From: Paraconiothyrium sp. Pb-2020
Taxonomy: Eukaryota; Ascomycota; Dothideomycetes; Pleosporales; Didymosphaeriaceae
NCBI GenBank assembly: GCA_022419385.1
Contig: JAJUBI010000002.1
Span: forward strand, 3,100,001 to 3,164,000
Length of the DNA: 64,000 nucleotides
Direction of reading: 5' to 3'
This document shows positions 1-13,200 of this stretch, one piece after another; position 1 is the first letter of the stretch, and every line of letters starts with the position of its first letter. A program made the translations under genes and the position numbers. The notes under the pieces are model-generated. The model was not told where the DNA came from. It saw only the letters and a program-made list of their open reading frames with translations, and did no database searches.

Positions 1-359
1 CTGTTTTCGCTCACTCAGCGATAAGCGCCTATCTGGCGTCCGCGGCATATGTTGCAATCAATTTAGTAGGCTAGGAAGGGGTATGACCAATAGAAAATAG
101 GGCAAAAAGTAGAGTGGAGAGGTGTTGATTTAATAGAGATCGGGCGAGGTGCGCGCTAGGTACCCATACTTGCTGGTAGGGTGGTAGGTGGACACAGCAG
201 AAGGTGCACCGTCAAGAGGACTCAAAGAAACTATCTCGGTGTCAGTGGCGGCAGTTGGCATGAGAAGGAAGACATGACCATGGCTATACAGCTTTTACGT
301 GGTATCATCTCATGTATCCGAGCCGTCCCTCATACGTACCCACCCCCTCGGAAACCATC
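1..359. other. intergenic, no gene seen
   Basis: This is the 3' flank of the Sac phosphatase gene, cut by the window edge. No open frame here carries a recognisable domain. Confidence 0.5.
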
Positions 360-3300
360 TCAACCCCAAACCAGCTTCTTCATCGAGTATGCCAGCGTTT
401 CTACGTATCCAGTGCTCCTCTTCGCATCTGTCAAGCTGATAATATCTTTATCCTCAACCACTAACCCTCTCGCCTGTACCCCTTCCCCAACTTTCTCTTC
501 CTGCTCCGTACCAGGACTGCCAAGCTTTACCTGCTCCCCTGTCCTCGTCCTATTCGCCACCTTCACAATCTCCTCACATACTCCCTTGACTACATCCATC
601 TCGTTCTCTGGGATTTCTGCGGCTTCCCCAGATGCCGGCATGCTGGTACGCGGTGGGAGCGCTTTGAATGCAAGGAAGCGACCAGTTGCATGTGGAGCCT
701 TCGACTTCGAGACTGACTGATCTTCGGATAGGGCACCACTTTTCCCGGAATCGAGCGAGCGCGTGTTGCGCCGCACGAGGTCTCCACCTGGCTCTGCCCG
801 GTACCGAATCACAAACCCAACATTCTTCTGTTCGTCCATGTGCCGTGATGCTAAAGTGCTAGTAATATACACACCGCGGAATATGCTCTCTACGTTTTCG
901 AGCTCGATACGCTCGAACTCGCGCACCTTTTCCGTGCCCCAGTCCAGACGGCAGAAATACAGCGCTTTTTCGGTGAGCAGTAGAACGGCTTCTTCAAAGG
1001 TCGCAGTCTTGAGATGATCGGCCGAAGTCGGCACGCTCAATGTCCAGCCAGCGACGAGGTCTTCGTCCTTGTCTTCTATAACAATGCCAGCTGAACGGTC
1101 GATAGCCGCTTGTCGCACCTTTCTGACATCGATGAAGTAGTCTGCACTCTTCATGTCGGCCTCAAACTCGGCGAAGATGGTATCCGTCGCGCGCCCAAGG
1201 AGGTAGTCAATGACTGCTTGCGCAAAATAATCGTTGACGATGTTGTTGTAGTACCTTGTCAAGGTGAGCCCAAAATCGGTCAGGGCGCCAGTGATTTGTC
1301 GTTTCCTAGTGCGGGTGAAGTCTCCCTTGAGCGCAGCAGTGCCCGCGTATTGCTTCGAAATTGCGTCGCCGTTATCCGCCCATAGTGTATTGAACCATGA
1401 TGTGCTGGGGTCATTCTGGAGATCAATGCTATAATCACCAGCGGACAGCTGAGCCTCGAGTGTTGTTCGTGCGCAGGCGGACTGAACAACATTCGTGCGA
1501 TCGAGACAATCCATGCAATTTGTTCGCAGTACACCAGACTGTGTCTGCGCGGCTTGGTCATCGGACATCTCAGTCCAGCTGGCTGCTTTCAGGAATGGTG
1601 CGATAGAGTCCATTAGCAGGGAGACGTTCTCAAACCGCATGCCCCGGCAGACGTGATGGAAGTCAAACCATTCGAAATCAAGCTGCTTCCCTTTGCCGTC
1701 CATACCGCCATGGTCATTGAGTATTCTCGCGTGTTGATCGTATAGGCTTCCAATCTTTGCTTCGTTTCCGTGTTTGTCGACCAAAGAGGCAGCATATACG
1801 GAACCGTATCTTGCTGACAGCTCAGCAAAGTGGCGTCTGAAAGCTCTCGCGTTCGTGTCCGTAGACCCCCAGGTATCTACCTGCGGTTTTAGACTGTACG
1901 GAGACTGGGAAAAGAATAGCGGAATCGAACCGCGACACTGGACGAATGAGAAGATTTTGTCTTGAGAAGTGTTCCAAGTGGACGACGACAGGATCTGCTC
2001 GGTCTCGACGCTGTTGGCTGTACTACCTTCGTCATCCACGCCACGTCGAAGGTAACGAAGGCCGGCTCTTTTGACAGATCGGCGTGAAATGAGTGTCAGC
2101 AGGAAGTCTTTGCCATTAGAAGGCTCTGGAGGAGGCGTTTTCGTGTTCTTATCCGTACTAATAATGGATTCGGTCGACTGGTTCTGGTGTATGGACTGTA
2201 GCTCCATGTCATTCGGAGTAGCGTCCGGATCTATCACAACGCTGTTTGACTTCGTGTCAACAACCTTGATGCTAAATGGTCGCTGGCCGACAAAGCCCTG
2301 GATGACTGGGAGAACGAAGTTGTGTTGACCTGCATCCGTGAAGGGCGCTATGATGTGCTGATTCCAGAAAAACTGTGCCAGATTTCAGCGATGAACATTA
2401 AACCAACGCAACAGACATACTAAAGGATCAAACTGCTTGGAGAGTGGTACACTAGAGCTGCGCTGTTGGCGGCCGATTCCATGCGAAAGGTCATAGTCGT
2501 ATGAGTAGAAAAAATTTCCACTGGCGAAGTACATCTTCGTAGTACTCAAAATCTTGGGTAGCAGGACGATGGTAGTTCTATCCTTCTCGCCGCCGAGCGC
2601 TTTCGGTATCTCTTTAGGACTGATAGGTCCTGGCATATCCTTGTCCTCGGCTGGGAGTGCATCAGGGTTGGACGGGCTCACAGGACCTTCCTCATCCTTT
2701 GGTATGGACTCGACGTTCTTGGGCATGGCCTTGCGCAGGTCTTCGGTGGAACTCATGCCCTGAGTACGGCGATTGTCACTCCTCCATCCCTTCTTCGAGA
2801 ACCATTTGTCTGCGAACCGGCCATACACGCCTTTCCGCTGCATCACATCTTCGGCCACACTGGTGCGTCTGTCCGCCGGGCCCTCCTGGCCAGTAACGGG
2901 GTCTTTGACTTCATTCGGTAGTGGCGGTGGTTCCTCTTCGAGAGAATCAGTCACGGTCGGCGTATCTTCTTCGTCACTCTCGCTATCATAGTCGTCCCCC
3001 TCCAGACCCTGTGCCTTCCTATGCCGTTGAACATGTTCACGGGCAGACACGATGGCCTTGTCAGCATCGGCCTGCGAGGAAAGTGGGATGAGGGCGACGT
3101 CGGTGATCTTGTAGATGGGCTTGCCGCGTATCTGGGCCACTTGCTCACGGTCGCATATCGAGATGAGGAAGTACGATGTCGCGATCTTGAGCAGACCTGT
3201 GGGCGCATCAATCGATGTTCATTACGGTGACATACTGGCATGCCTTACCTACGATGCCGTGCGCCTCGAGAGTGTCCGGGGCCGTGTCCTCCTGGCGGCG

Positions 3301-3447
3301 ATCTTTTAGCAGCGGTCCGACATTGCCCTTATAGTCGATCTTGATGGCCTGCTGCGTCGTCGGCGGGTGGTTGCGCGGTGGGGCAGGCTGCAGGACGAGC
3401 CCGTCCACAGCAGCAAAGATGAGCAGCTTGCGAACCAGCCCAGGCAT
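360..3447 (-). CDS. Sac-domain phosphoinositide phosphatase with hSac2 domain (INPP5F/Sac2-like)
   Basis: Predicted to remove phosphate from phosphoinositides on internal membranes. I resolve three exons, 3249-3447, 2421-3196 and 360-2372, joined by introns of 52 and 48 bp with standard borders and consistent frame, giving 995 aa. The start is the ATG at 3447. The Sac domain is split: its N-terminal part surrounds an acidic low-complexity insert in exon 2, and the core resumes with FFWNQHII at the start of exon 3. The catalytic CX5R motif is visible as CMDCLDRT at about residues 611-618. A domain beginning near residue 750 (AGWTLSVPTS) matches the hSac2 region that follows Sac in INPP5F-type enzymes and separates this protein from Sac1, Fig4 and synaptojanin. 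No membrane segment is evident. The subfamily is inferred from domain order; the Sac assignment is firm. Confidence 0.9.
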
Positions 3448-4611
3448 TATGGCGTTGGAGCGATACGCTCAAGGGAGCGGGCGCGTGCACAGACGATGCA
3501 TCAAGCCTCAACGGACTCTGGAGGGGCAGCTGCTGTGGTTGGGTTGACTATGACGTCGTGTTTTCACAGGCTAGGCCTAATTGAGAGCTTGTGTTGGCCT
3601 TCACCCTCATGCTTTTGGGTCGAGGACCAAGACTGATGAAGCTTTCTTCCTCAACAATCTATCTCCTTGATAGACTGGCTAATACTGCTGGATAGTGTGC
3701 GACTATGTACCGCTGTCACTTATGCAAATTGACTCTATATCTGCACATACACAAGTTGCTGATGCATAACGAGATCTACCCAGTATCACATGACCGGGCT
3801 ACCACATGAATTGGCAGCCAAAGAGCTCTCGCAAGGCTGGAATGCTCGCTCGAACCTAACGGAGTACCCCTGGATCTACCTTTAGTTGTGCTACCGGCTT
3901 GGTCCATGTGAGGAGTGCTTTCGCGACGAAAACGCGAGAAGTGGTCGTTGATGTATTGGGCTTGTTGCAACAACTTCGAACTACACCATCCTGCTCGACT
4001 ATGGTAACCTGACCCGAAGTTGGTATTCCTCGACGCATTTCCGAGTCATGTCTAAAAGGTCTGACAATGCCAAAATGATGCTGACCAACGTAGAGTTTCA
4101 TAAAGCCAAGCGTCGTTATCGTGTTAGGTTAATCACACGAGCGGCCTAGAGAGGTACCATGCGCGTCGATATACTGAAGCGCAGTGGAGTTGTTTCGCAA
4201 GCCAACGCTTCTGTCAATCGATATCCGGGAAGGACTGCGCAAGGTTCCCGTTGACGAAGATTATGGATCGCAAACATTTTTCATAATAGCCACACCCGTT
4301 CACCACCAGTTCTTCACTATCGATGTAGATCTCGACCGCGGACCAGTTGATTCAGGAGTTGTCGCGTGCGTTGCTACGACCCACGTTTGAGACGCATTGT
4401 ACGCTAGACTCTTAGGAGGGCGATATGGTGCAAGATTGCTTAGAGATGGGATGCCTTCTGTTAGATTCGTAGAGCTAGCAAGAAGCAGCTCGAATGAGTC
4501 TCGTCGCTACAAACTCCGACACATTCGTCAGTGCTCAGTCGGCACAACCGACACAGCAACATTCCCGTCGAGGGAGTGACCACCCTGAAGAGGCTGATAC
4601 TTTCGGTAAAA
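3448..4611. other. intergenic, no gene seen
   Basis: About 1.2 kb between the start of the Sac gene and the 3' end of the DUF1996 gene. Only short frames occur (for example 68 codons at 4184-4390), without recognisable domains. Confidence 0.45.
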
Positions 4612-5704
4612 CTACACAAGTCCCATCATTTCCAAGCTCTTGTGATAATCGTCCGTCCCACCATCCGGATCGCGATCCTTCGGTTTGCAATTCTGGTTGA
4701 ATGGTACCTTGCCTCTACCATGCGCACCATCAACAGCCATGAAAGACTGCCCCTTCGCTTTCAGCATGTTCTGTGCGGCGTCCTCAAACCAGCCGTTGAT
4801 GAAGTCGCCATGGAAGCAATAACCGTCACCAATCTTTGGTATTAGTCAGCACATGTTATCTTCCGAGGTGTAGTGAAAGGGGAATACAGGTCTTACCTCA
4901 CCACAAGCAAGCTTGAACGGTGGCACGCCGGTCCAGCCACCCGGAATCGCAGCCTTGGTGTTATACCTCACTGAAAACCTTAAGCTGGGGACCCGTTTCA
5001 TCCCACTGGGACACTTTCCGCCTGGACTCGCAGCGGCGTATGCATACTCTGTGAGCTTGTCTGGATTGACGCAGTCGGGGAACCTGACGCACAAAGTTAA
5101 TGGAGGACGTGCCAGTCTGGTTCTGGTTACTGCTTAGCATACCTCAGTATCGCCTGCATGTGCGCGGTACATGTCCCTCTTGGAAAGGCAGCTCTTGGAC
5201 GGCTGTTCCGATCATCTGCACCCGTATCGCACCACCACGTTATAGCGGTGACCTTCTCGTTAATATCAGCCTGCGACTTTGCAGACGCATTGCCGGCGAC
5301 CATGTGCAGGTTGCGTGGAAACGATATCTCGGCGCGGTCGATGCTCTCGTAGTAGGTTTTAAAGGTCGCGGGGTAGATCTCGGTGTAGGTGTTGCCATTG
5401 ACGTAGTAGAGCGTTGGTGCCCCTGAAAGTATGAGTCTCTCGTCACATATGTATGAACGAAGCGACAAGCATTACAGTATACTGACAGGTCGTTTGGGTT
5501 CTCGCCTGACGGACAACCTTTCTGAAGATCTTCGGTGGTCGGAAGGTCCTTCGTGACGGCGTCGGAGCCGTAGAAGGAGTGCATGTGGGAAGCATATTTT
5601 CCTGGGAGCACGATTGGGTCGATGTTCTTTCTCATGAAAGGTTTGTGCTCGATGTCAGTGAGCGCGGCAACAGTGCCTGCGAAGGCAAAAAGGGCGCTGC
5701 GCAT
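4612..5704 (-). CDS. secreted DUF1996-domain protein
   Basis: Four exons can be joined in frame: 5476-5704, 5143-5422, 4897-5083 and 4612-4833, giving 305 aa. The first donor was chosen as GTAATG at 5475 because it alone restores the frame and creates SVYWAPTLYYVNG, the tyrosine-tryptophan motif usual in this family. The N-terminus MRSALFAFAGTVAALT looks like a short signal peptide, followed by FMRKNIDPIV and the family hallmark HMHSFYGSD near residue 40. Conserved cysteines and the segments GGWTGVPP and HGDFINGW follow. No WSC or GPI region is seen. DUF1996 proteins are secreted and of unknown biochemical role; some are fused to carbohydrate-binding WSC domains, so a cell-wall or extracellular role is only an inference. 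The gene lies alone between two gene-free stretches. Confidence 0.85.
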
Positions 5705-5765
5705 CGTGACCAGTGCCCATTTGATGATGAGAAGAGTCTACATTAGCGTTCAGTTGCTGCTCGCG

Positions 5766-5775
5766 TATATATATG
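5766..5775 (-). promoter_or_regulatory. TATA-like element of the DUF1996 gene
   Basis: A run of alternating T and A lies about 62 bp upstream of the DUF1996 start codon on the coding strand, a usual place for a fungal TATA box. Position and composition only. Confidence 0.35.
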
Positions 5776-6541
5776 TAGCTTGTTCCCGGCATGCTCAAGA
5801 GTGTGGGGTAGAACTGCCGGTGAACGTTCTTAATATACAGTCTCCTAATTGCCGCGAGGCAGTCTTCCAATCAAAATGATATCCGAATACCATCGAAGAG
5901 AAAGATCAATAGGACGGAGGATCAATTTTGGCAGACGGCCTCTGGTTCGTGCATAATGCTCCCATCCTATGCCATCAGAGGTGAGGGTCAATATATATGT
6001 GGTTTGAATTTGGAAAGCAAAAGATGATTCGGGGAGGTGACTTGGGAGGCGATGATTCCAATGTAATAGATTAGAAGAGCCTTGGAAGCACAAGGGTATA
6101 TACCGTCCAATCTCCATGCTTACAAGGAGTGAAAGTGAAGAGCGAAGGAAGTAGTACAAAGTGGGAGGTTCGCTGCCAATAACACATGTAATAATCCCTG
6201 CAATTCGCAAATGGTATTATGGCAGTTACGAGTGGGTATCTTCGCTTCGAAAAAGAATAGGAGACTTATGGTCCATGTTAAGGTATCATCGGCGGAGCCA
6301 ACATTGTGTCGTCGCACAGCTGGTCTGTCCTGGTGGATCCCATGCTTGGTCGGACCACAAAAGTAAAGACGAGTTTTTCGTCTCATGGCTCTAGAGTAAA
6401 CATTTGTTGCGTCGATTTCCGTCCCTGTCTGTGGTTGCCATCTGCGGGAGCACATGCTCCATTTGAATTATTACGCTTGAACGTCGATTATGGTAGGCAG
6501 CGATGGGGTGGGTGAATGACCATCGCCAAGTGTCTCTCGAT
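5776..6541. other. intergenic, no gene seen
   Basis: Upstream flank of the DUF1996 gene and 3' flank of the next minus-strand gene. No frame here has a recognisable domain. Confidence 0.45.
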
Positions 6542-7505
6542 CTAAGAGTACTTGGTTATAGTGTCCTCTTTGGTCGGAGTCAATGGGCTAATCTCCTTGC
6601 TGGCAGTGGTTGTGTTGACGATCTTTTCCGAAGCATGATGCATCTCCGCTGGTAACATAGTCCCTTCAAGTTCCGCTCGCGCGGTTCCTGCTGATTCGTA
6701 CGTGACATACGGCGGCGGATTGGCTTTCGAATCCGAGAGGAGTATCGCGTTGTTGTGACGGTTTGCCTTTCTCCGTCGCATGAAGAACACAGCACTCACG
6801 ATCGCAAGGACTGCGATGACACCTAGTGTGACACCAACTCCCAGGCCTGCTTTTGCGCCAGACGACATGCCCGACGACTCGGCCGATGCGATTGGACTAG
6901 CGGTCGCCGATTGTGCGATTGTGGTGGCTGCAGTCACGGAGGTTCCGGATGTTGACTGGCTGCTGGCGGACGCCGAAGAAGTAGAAATACTGATAGAAGA
7001 CGAGGTGGTAAGCCGTGGGAGTGCTGCGGCCGCAGTCCCTTCTATGACTGGCGCAGCGGCCTTGAATACCAAATCGTCATCGTTACAGCAACTCGTATTA
7101 CGCCCAGTGACTCCTGCCTCAAGCGTGCCTTGCGGTGCGCAGCAGAACTCGTTTGTGGGGTCAAAGCAGTAGAAGATGAAAGCGTTGAAGTGGTCGGGTT
7201 CCTCTATGTCCAATGGTAAGCGGGGTCCTGTCGAAATTAGCTTTGGGCATACCTTTTCCCCGACAGTAATTGGGGCATGCGGGATCCTTCCAAGTCTTGT
7301 CGGTACAGCCGTTGCGCCAGTAGTGATTTGCGCCTTTTTGTTCATTCTGTTGCTCCATACACAAGCCGTTGGTCATGCATAGATCCCCGATGGCGCAACA
7401 AGACGAGTGGTCGCCATTCTCAACGGCCGTGATATTGCAAGGAACGTAAGTGGCCGCAGTGTTTGCATAGAGTGACCCGTTGTTGGCATAGCATTCGGCG
7501 GCCAT
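6542..7505 (-). CDS. single-pass membrane protein with Cys-rich ectodomain and Ser/Thr stalk
   Basis: Two exons, 7253-7505 and 6542-7203, joined across a 48-bp intron (GTATGC..ATAG), give about 304 aa. The ATG at 7505 is the first in frame; the frame runs open upstream of it but only from a GTG. The N-terminal 110 residues hold many cysteines (MAAECYANNG, CCAIGDLC, CRGK, FCCAPQG, CCNDDD). A Ser/Thr/Ala-rich stalk follows, then one membrane segment near residues 185-210 (LGVIAVLAIVSAVFF) ending in MRRRK, and a short cytoplasmic tail. This layout is common among fungal cell-surface proteins that resemble Mid2/Wsc sensors, often without a cleavable signal peptide. No enzyme signature is visible and no pathway can be assigned. 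The fold of the ectodomain is unknown to me. Confidence 0.75.
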
Positions 7506-10200
7506 TTTGCTGTGGGAGGGGGACGAGGTCGCGAGCACAGGCTACTAGTATAGTAGGAAGCAGCCGGACTGCAGTGCATATAGTCTCCTCAGTCCGCAAT
7601 AGCGTGTCGGAGCGCCAAGTCTGGCACGCTCTAACGATACGAGTCAATTGGCTGATGCTCACAGGAAGAGCTCGTGCGCGATGGCTCAAGAGTTTCACGT
7701 TACCGTTCGTGTCGCGAAATATGGGCCCGGCGTGGTTGATTGGTCTGGGGCGGCATATCAGGCGCAAGGGGCGGGGGCGCTTTTCGATGGCGACGTCGTT
7801 CCAAGAGCCGCGCCCTGCCCCTAGTGCAAATGTCTACAAGTCCGGGCATCTCATCAAGCGAAGCCGTTCCACAGCTGTTCCACACGAGAGAAATGCATGT
7901 GCGATGCGAGGACGGCATGCCACTGCGGAAATCTTCTCGCGCCTCGGATCGTCGCCGTCTCCGCACGCATCGACAATGCTGCCTCTCGTGCGGCCTCGTG
8001 AGATAGATCGCATGTACCGTCTTCCCGCATCTCGCGCGAGAGGCTCAGTGCGGTGTATACTCAGCGGCCTGTGCATGAAATCGTTGCCGTTTTCAGCTAA
8101 GCGGCAACAGCTTCTCCAAGGCTGTTTTCCGTCCGTACGCTGTCCGATTCTTCAAGGCTCCGACTGGAGTCGAGGGTTGCCACTTGAGCATTGGATTCTG
8201 AAATATTCTCATCAAACAGTCCGCAGCCCAGAACCACGCTTCTTGGATTGCTCCTTGATGTGATGAGCTGTCCTAACGAGGCATTCATGTTACCGTGGTA
8301 CCTATCTGTCTCCAGCCCCATTCTCCACTATTGTAAGCTTGGACATGTGGGTGCTGCCGCGCCCGGGCGGATTTGACCCTGCCTAAAGGAATAGGGCCAG
8401 CTTGCAGATCTACGTCTTGTCACCGAACTTCGCGTAGCAGGGTACCTTCCACCTGCGCATGGAGCCCATTGGCTTGCCTCAATATGCATCACGATAGCCT
8501 CTTGCTTCAAAACTCACACGGGGTCTCGCGCCCAGAAAGAATCCCGTTCCCACCTAGGTATGGTAGAGGTCCCGTAAGTAATTGGACAAGAGCGAATGAA
8601 CGGCCCTGATCGGAAAGCGCTATTTATGAAGATGCGCTACTAGAGTAAGTATCAACACGACACCACACTATCCGCTCACGCTTCATTACTTGCGCCCGCG
8701 CAAGAGAGGTTCATTCGCCTGCCAAGTCTAAACAATCGTTTATTCACGGTTACATCTCAAGTAACACTATAGCATAGGAAACTCGAACATAGAATAGATT
8801 TGGCGAATGCGGTTGATCTAGTAGTTCTGCTGACCCCTGTAACGCCTGATTTGCATGATGCCCACAATCTCACGGTATTCTTTGCGGCCTTGGATGATAA
8901 ACCAAGTGCAGCATCACCGATACCCAATAGCATGATGAAGCAGCGACCGGGAGAATTCATAAGGACACCCCAAGAGGGTAACATGAAGGCGCGAGGGCTA
9001 CCCAGCCAATTGAAAGCAGCAGTGGAGAGGGCAAGAATTAATTGAGCATTATGATACGCACTCTTGATATTATCGGTTCTAAATTTTGCGACCACCTTAC
9101 CGTGGAACAGTATGTGGAACAGCACCCTGTAGCAGGGCGTATGACCATTGGCCTCGAGATGCAAAGTCGACTTTGAGAGGTGTATCACGGTGATGAGATT
9201 TAGTTCACCAAAGTTAGACAGCCAATCAATCACAACATAACAAGAACATATCTTCTAGAAGGTAACTCTTCCAAAAAACCCTTCAAGGTGGCGCAAGATT
9301 AATGAAAAGCACCAATATCTTTGGCTTCTGATCAATCTCCCTTGGAGCAACATGTCTTCGGGCTCTTTCTCTGGACTCATTGTTTCCACCGAAATTGTTC
9401 CTTCCGCAAAGAAATATAAATACCACCCAGAAGCGTCGCAATGTCAGGTACTGAAATGAAGAGTGCGCCGTCGAAAGATGCCTAGAACGATGTAGTAGAG
9501 GAAGAAGGCGCGACGGCCGAAGCGGTCGAGGACAATACCGGGGAGTCACCTTCAATTGAACATCACCTTTTTTGTACATTGTTGTCTAAGGGTCTAAATA
9601 GCTCTTAAATAACCGCAGTAATGCTTGGGCACTCTAGCGTAGTTCCCTTCAAACATTAATATATGGTATATGTTGTACCGATTGTTTTCAGTGACTCTGA
9701 ACAAACCGAAGATGCAGTGTGGCTGTGAACACAACACATGTAAGTCTTGACCCAGGGAAGGTATTGGAATAGCACGTCGCAGAGGAGACATCATACCTCG
9801 CGAATTTCGACAAACTGTTCATGCGTAGTGCGCATTTTAGCATATCCTCGCGCCATGATCACATGGTAATATATGGCGAGATGAGTCCACTTCTCATCTA
9901 CTGGAGCGATGAAGAAAGTCTTTTTGGCTCGGATCTGAAAACCCGATATTCAACCTCGCGGTGACAAACTGCTCTGAAAAATATGGGCCGCACGGACCCT
10001 TATTGCCGGGGCAGGTGCGCTGGTTCACTACAAATAAATCGACCGTCAACCTGCTCTTATACTTATCTCTGCATACCTCGCCGTTTGTTTGACTCAACCT
10101 CCTGGCCTCAAAGACGCTCTTTTACCACCTGCCACCCCTCTCCGTTTGCGAGCGAGCGCTTCCCTCCTGCTGGAGGCTCTTTCCCCATCTCGACGCCAGC
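7506..10200. other. gene-poor intergenic region with possible coding remnants
   Basis: About 2.7 kb without a gene I can defend. On the minus strand around 9480-9550 one frame reads VLDRFGRRAFFLYYIVL, reminiscent of the DRxGRR loop of MFS transporters, but the frame is broken on both sides. At 8757-9233 a minus-strand frame without ATG encodes small hydrophobic segments (LLGIGDAALGL). Another minus-strand stretch near 9795-9930 reads ARGYAKMRTTHEQF before a stop. These may be decayed genes. The last 150 bp before the chitinase are pyrimidine-rich, as expected for its promoter or leader. Confidence 0.35.
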
Positions 10201-13200
10201 ATGCGTTCGTTGTGTCTGTCTGCCCTTGCGGGCGCTCTTGCCATTGCCTCGAACGTTACTTTCTTCGGCGCACCGCGCTTCTCCCTCCACGACACCCTTC
10301 CCAACCGGGACTCTCACGGAAACGTCCTCATAGCGCAGGATCTTGAAGATACTGTGGATAAGCCGAGTTGCAAAGGTGGCAGCAGCGCCAATGCCCGCTC
10401 TATTGCCTATTACCAGTAAGTTCTCCGTCTGCTGTTTATCCTCTGTGCTCTCTTGCTTGACTTCATGCCATGTCTCCCTCTAACATACGTATAGAGAGTG
10501 GAACATCCGAACGCGGTCCTGCGACACAGTTCGACCGTCGCAGATCAAAGTTGACGGGTTGACCCAACTCAACCTGGCTTTCGCCTATATCGACCCAAAA
10601 ACATTTCAAATACGCCTACAAAACTCACAAGACGATACGGTCTATCGTGAGTTTGTTGAGCTCAAGAACGGTGGAATACAGGTCTGGCTGGGTGTCGGCG
10701 GCTGGGAGTTCAGTGATGAGGGCCCAACGCGCACCACCTGGTCCGACTTGGCCAGCAGCGCTGCGAACCGCAAAACATTCATTACATCGACGCTTCAATT
10801 TCTCAAGGACTATGGCTTTCAAGGTCTCGACGTCGATTGGGAATGGCCCGCATCATCTAGTCGAGGAGGGCGCCCGGACGACACACAGAACCAGGTATGT
10901 CAACATCAACTACGCTATTGCGGTCGAACCGTTTAACAACTATAGGTCAATCTCATGAAAGAGCTGCGTGATGCACTCGGGAAGGACTATGGTCTCACTT
11001 GTGTTCTGCCCCACGATAACACCTTTTTACATGGTATTGATGTCAAGGGTCTATCGCAACACGTCGATTGGTTTAATATTCTGACGTATGATCTCCATGG
11101 CTCGTGGGACGAGAACAACCCGGCACTTGGAGCCAGGATCCGCCCGCATACCGACTTGAAAGAGATCGATGCTCACCTAGAAGCTCTGTGGGCCACTGGT
11201 GTTGACCCAAGCAAGTTTACACTTGGTCTTGCCTATTATGGCCGCGGATATACGGTTGCTGACCCCAAGTGCCCATACTATGGCTGTTCGTTCACTGGTC
11301 CAAGCACTCGGGGCAACTGTTCCGCTCAAGCTGGCGTTCTCAGCGGCTGTGAGATAAAGCGTATTATCAAGGATCAGAACCTGACTCCAAGCTTGATCGA
11401 AGGAGGCACCAGTGCAATGCAATTGTCCTGGGGGAACCAGTGGATCAGCTACGACAATGACCGAACATTCGCGCTAAAGAAAGACTTCGCAAACGAGCGT
11501 TGCATGGGCGGCACTGCCGTGTGGGCCATCGATTACGACTCGTGTGACAATAATGGGCAGCTTCCCCCTATGGGACCGGACCACTCATCTGCTCCTTCAG
11601 TCGTACATCCTGTCAGCTCCATCGTCTCATCAGCTCATTCGTCAGACGAGGTGCCACAAACATCTGAAGGCTCCTTGAGCATGTCGTCAACAGCCACACA
11701 TACCTCGGTCAATCTCGGGTCTTCGACTGGATTTATTGCAAGCACGCCGCCGGTTGCAACCTCGTCCACAACGAAGAGCTCCATGTCAAGTGCATCGTCA
11801 CCTATGAGCCGAAGCTCAGCAGTTGGCTCTTCTAATGCAGAGAGTCTGACCTCATTCGCATCCTCCGTGAGCGTCGATATAAGCTTTGGGCTTTCGTCGT
11901 CATCGTTATCTTCAAATAGTCGACTTTCGTCGGACCCTTCGGCGAGCGCCACTACGAGCTATGAGCTCTCCTCGTCACAGGGTGGCCATTCTTCCAGCCC
12001 CTCAAAGTCCACTTCTACTACGTCCTGGTCGATATCCTCCGATCCCACATTCATGTCATTTTCCTTGGTCACGACCAGTAAGACCGAAACGTCGTTCGAT
12101 AGGAGTAGCTCACCTTCCACGGCTGTTCGCTCGTCGTGGCTCAGTAAGTCGAGCAGCGCTACCGATACCTTGCGTAGCATTTCCACGTTAGAACCACAGA
12201 GCTCTTCAACAACACCGAACATATCGTCGGGAATTTCTGTGCCCTCTGGCATAATCTCTTCCACTCGTTTGATCCCGTCCACATCGTCCTCCAATGCTAC
12301 GACGTCTACATCGTCGGGGGTGCCCGCAATAATCCCGTGGCCTGCAATACAAACAAAGAAGGGGTGCACAGCAGATTTTGGAATGTCTGCACCAAGCAAC
12401 TTTCTCAATGCACCCTCGGACATCTGGAGCAACACCTCTGCTGCTCTTCGTTGTAGTCCTCCATGCATCTTCGACCTACCTACTTCGATATTGTCTTTAA
12501 ATAACACTTTTCCGTGCCCGAATATTACTGGGACATTTCTTACGATTGGCGGCGGATCGACCGTCACCACCACCAAAGAGATTCCAACTTTTGCGTGCGG
12601 TTCGGTCACAAAGGTTGAGATAACCAATGTTTTTGTGCGAGGAGGCTCCACTGGGACGACGACGTCTGTTATTACTCAAGCTCCTATTGTCACGAATATG
12701 ATGAGCTTCTGGCCTGTTACGGTGACGAACGTGTCGCAATCTTTTGTCCAACCGATCCTGAAGGGACAATGTCAAGCCAAACAGACAACTCTCCTGCCTG
12801 GCCTTCTTCCTCTTCCCTCGCCTGGACAGCCTACACCAACTGAGTGGTCCAACAACATCCGTTACTGCATGTTCCCTCAGGAGTATCCCTATCATTTCTG
12901 GAACTTGCCTTGGCAGTGCTGCATGTTCGACTGGTGCCTGGCCCTTTATACGATAACTCCCTTCCCTACGGCCGCTCCTCAAGAGTGTAAGGATCTCGAT
13001 TGGTGCATCGGATTTCCTTGGAACGACACGCGCAACTCTACTCCTAGTACTACTACCGCATCTAGTCTTCCAGTGGTTGCACCGATTCCGGTTACAGTTT
13101 GCACTAAGAATTGCGATGATTCCGACTCCGATGACGAGTTTCCGATAGTTCCTTGGATAATGTTGCCAAAATTCGACTGTCCAAAAGATTCTGAGCGTGC

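Noticed and set aside
7463..8263. 266-codon plus-strand frame
   Set aside because: Starts at TTG, overlaps the 5' end of a real minus-strand gene, and its translation is rich in Arg, Ser and Cys without any domain.
8757..9233. 158-codon minus-strand frame with hydrophobic segments
   Set aside because: No ATG start, no supporting splice partner and only vague similarity to small membrane proteins; kept as a possible remnant only.
11959..12651. 230-codon minus-strand frame within the chitinase
   Set aside because: Antisense of the Ser/Thr-rich linker; such codons commonly leave the reverse frame open. No domain.
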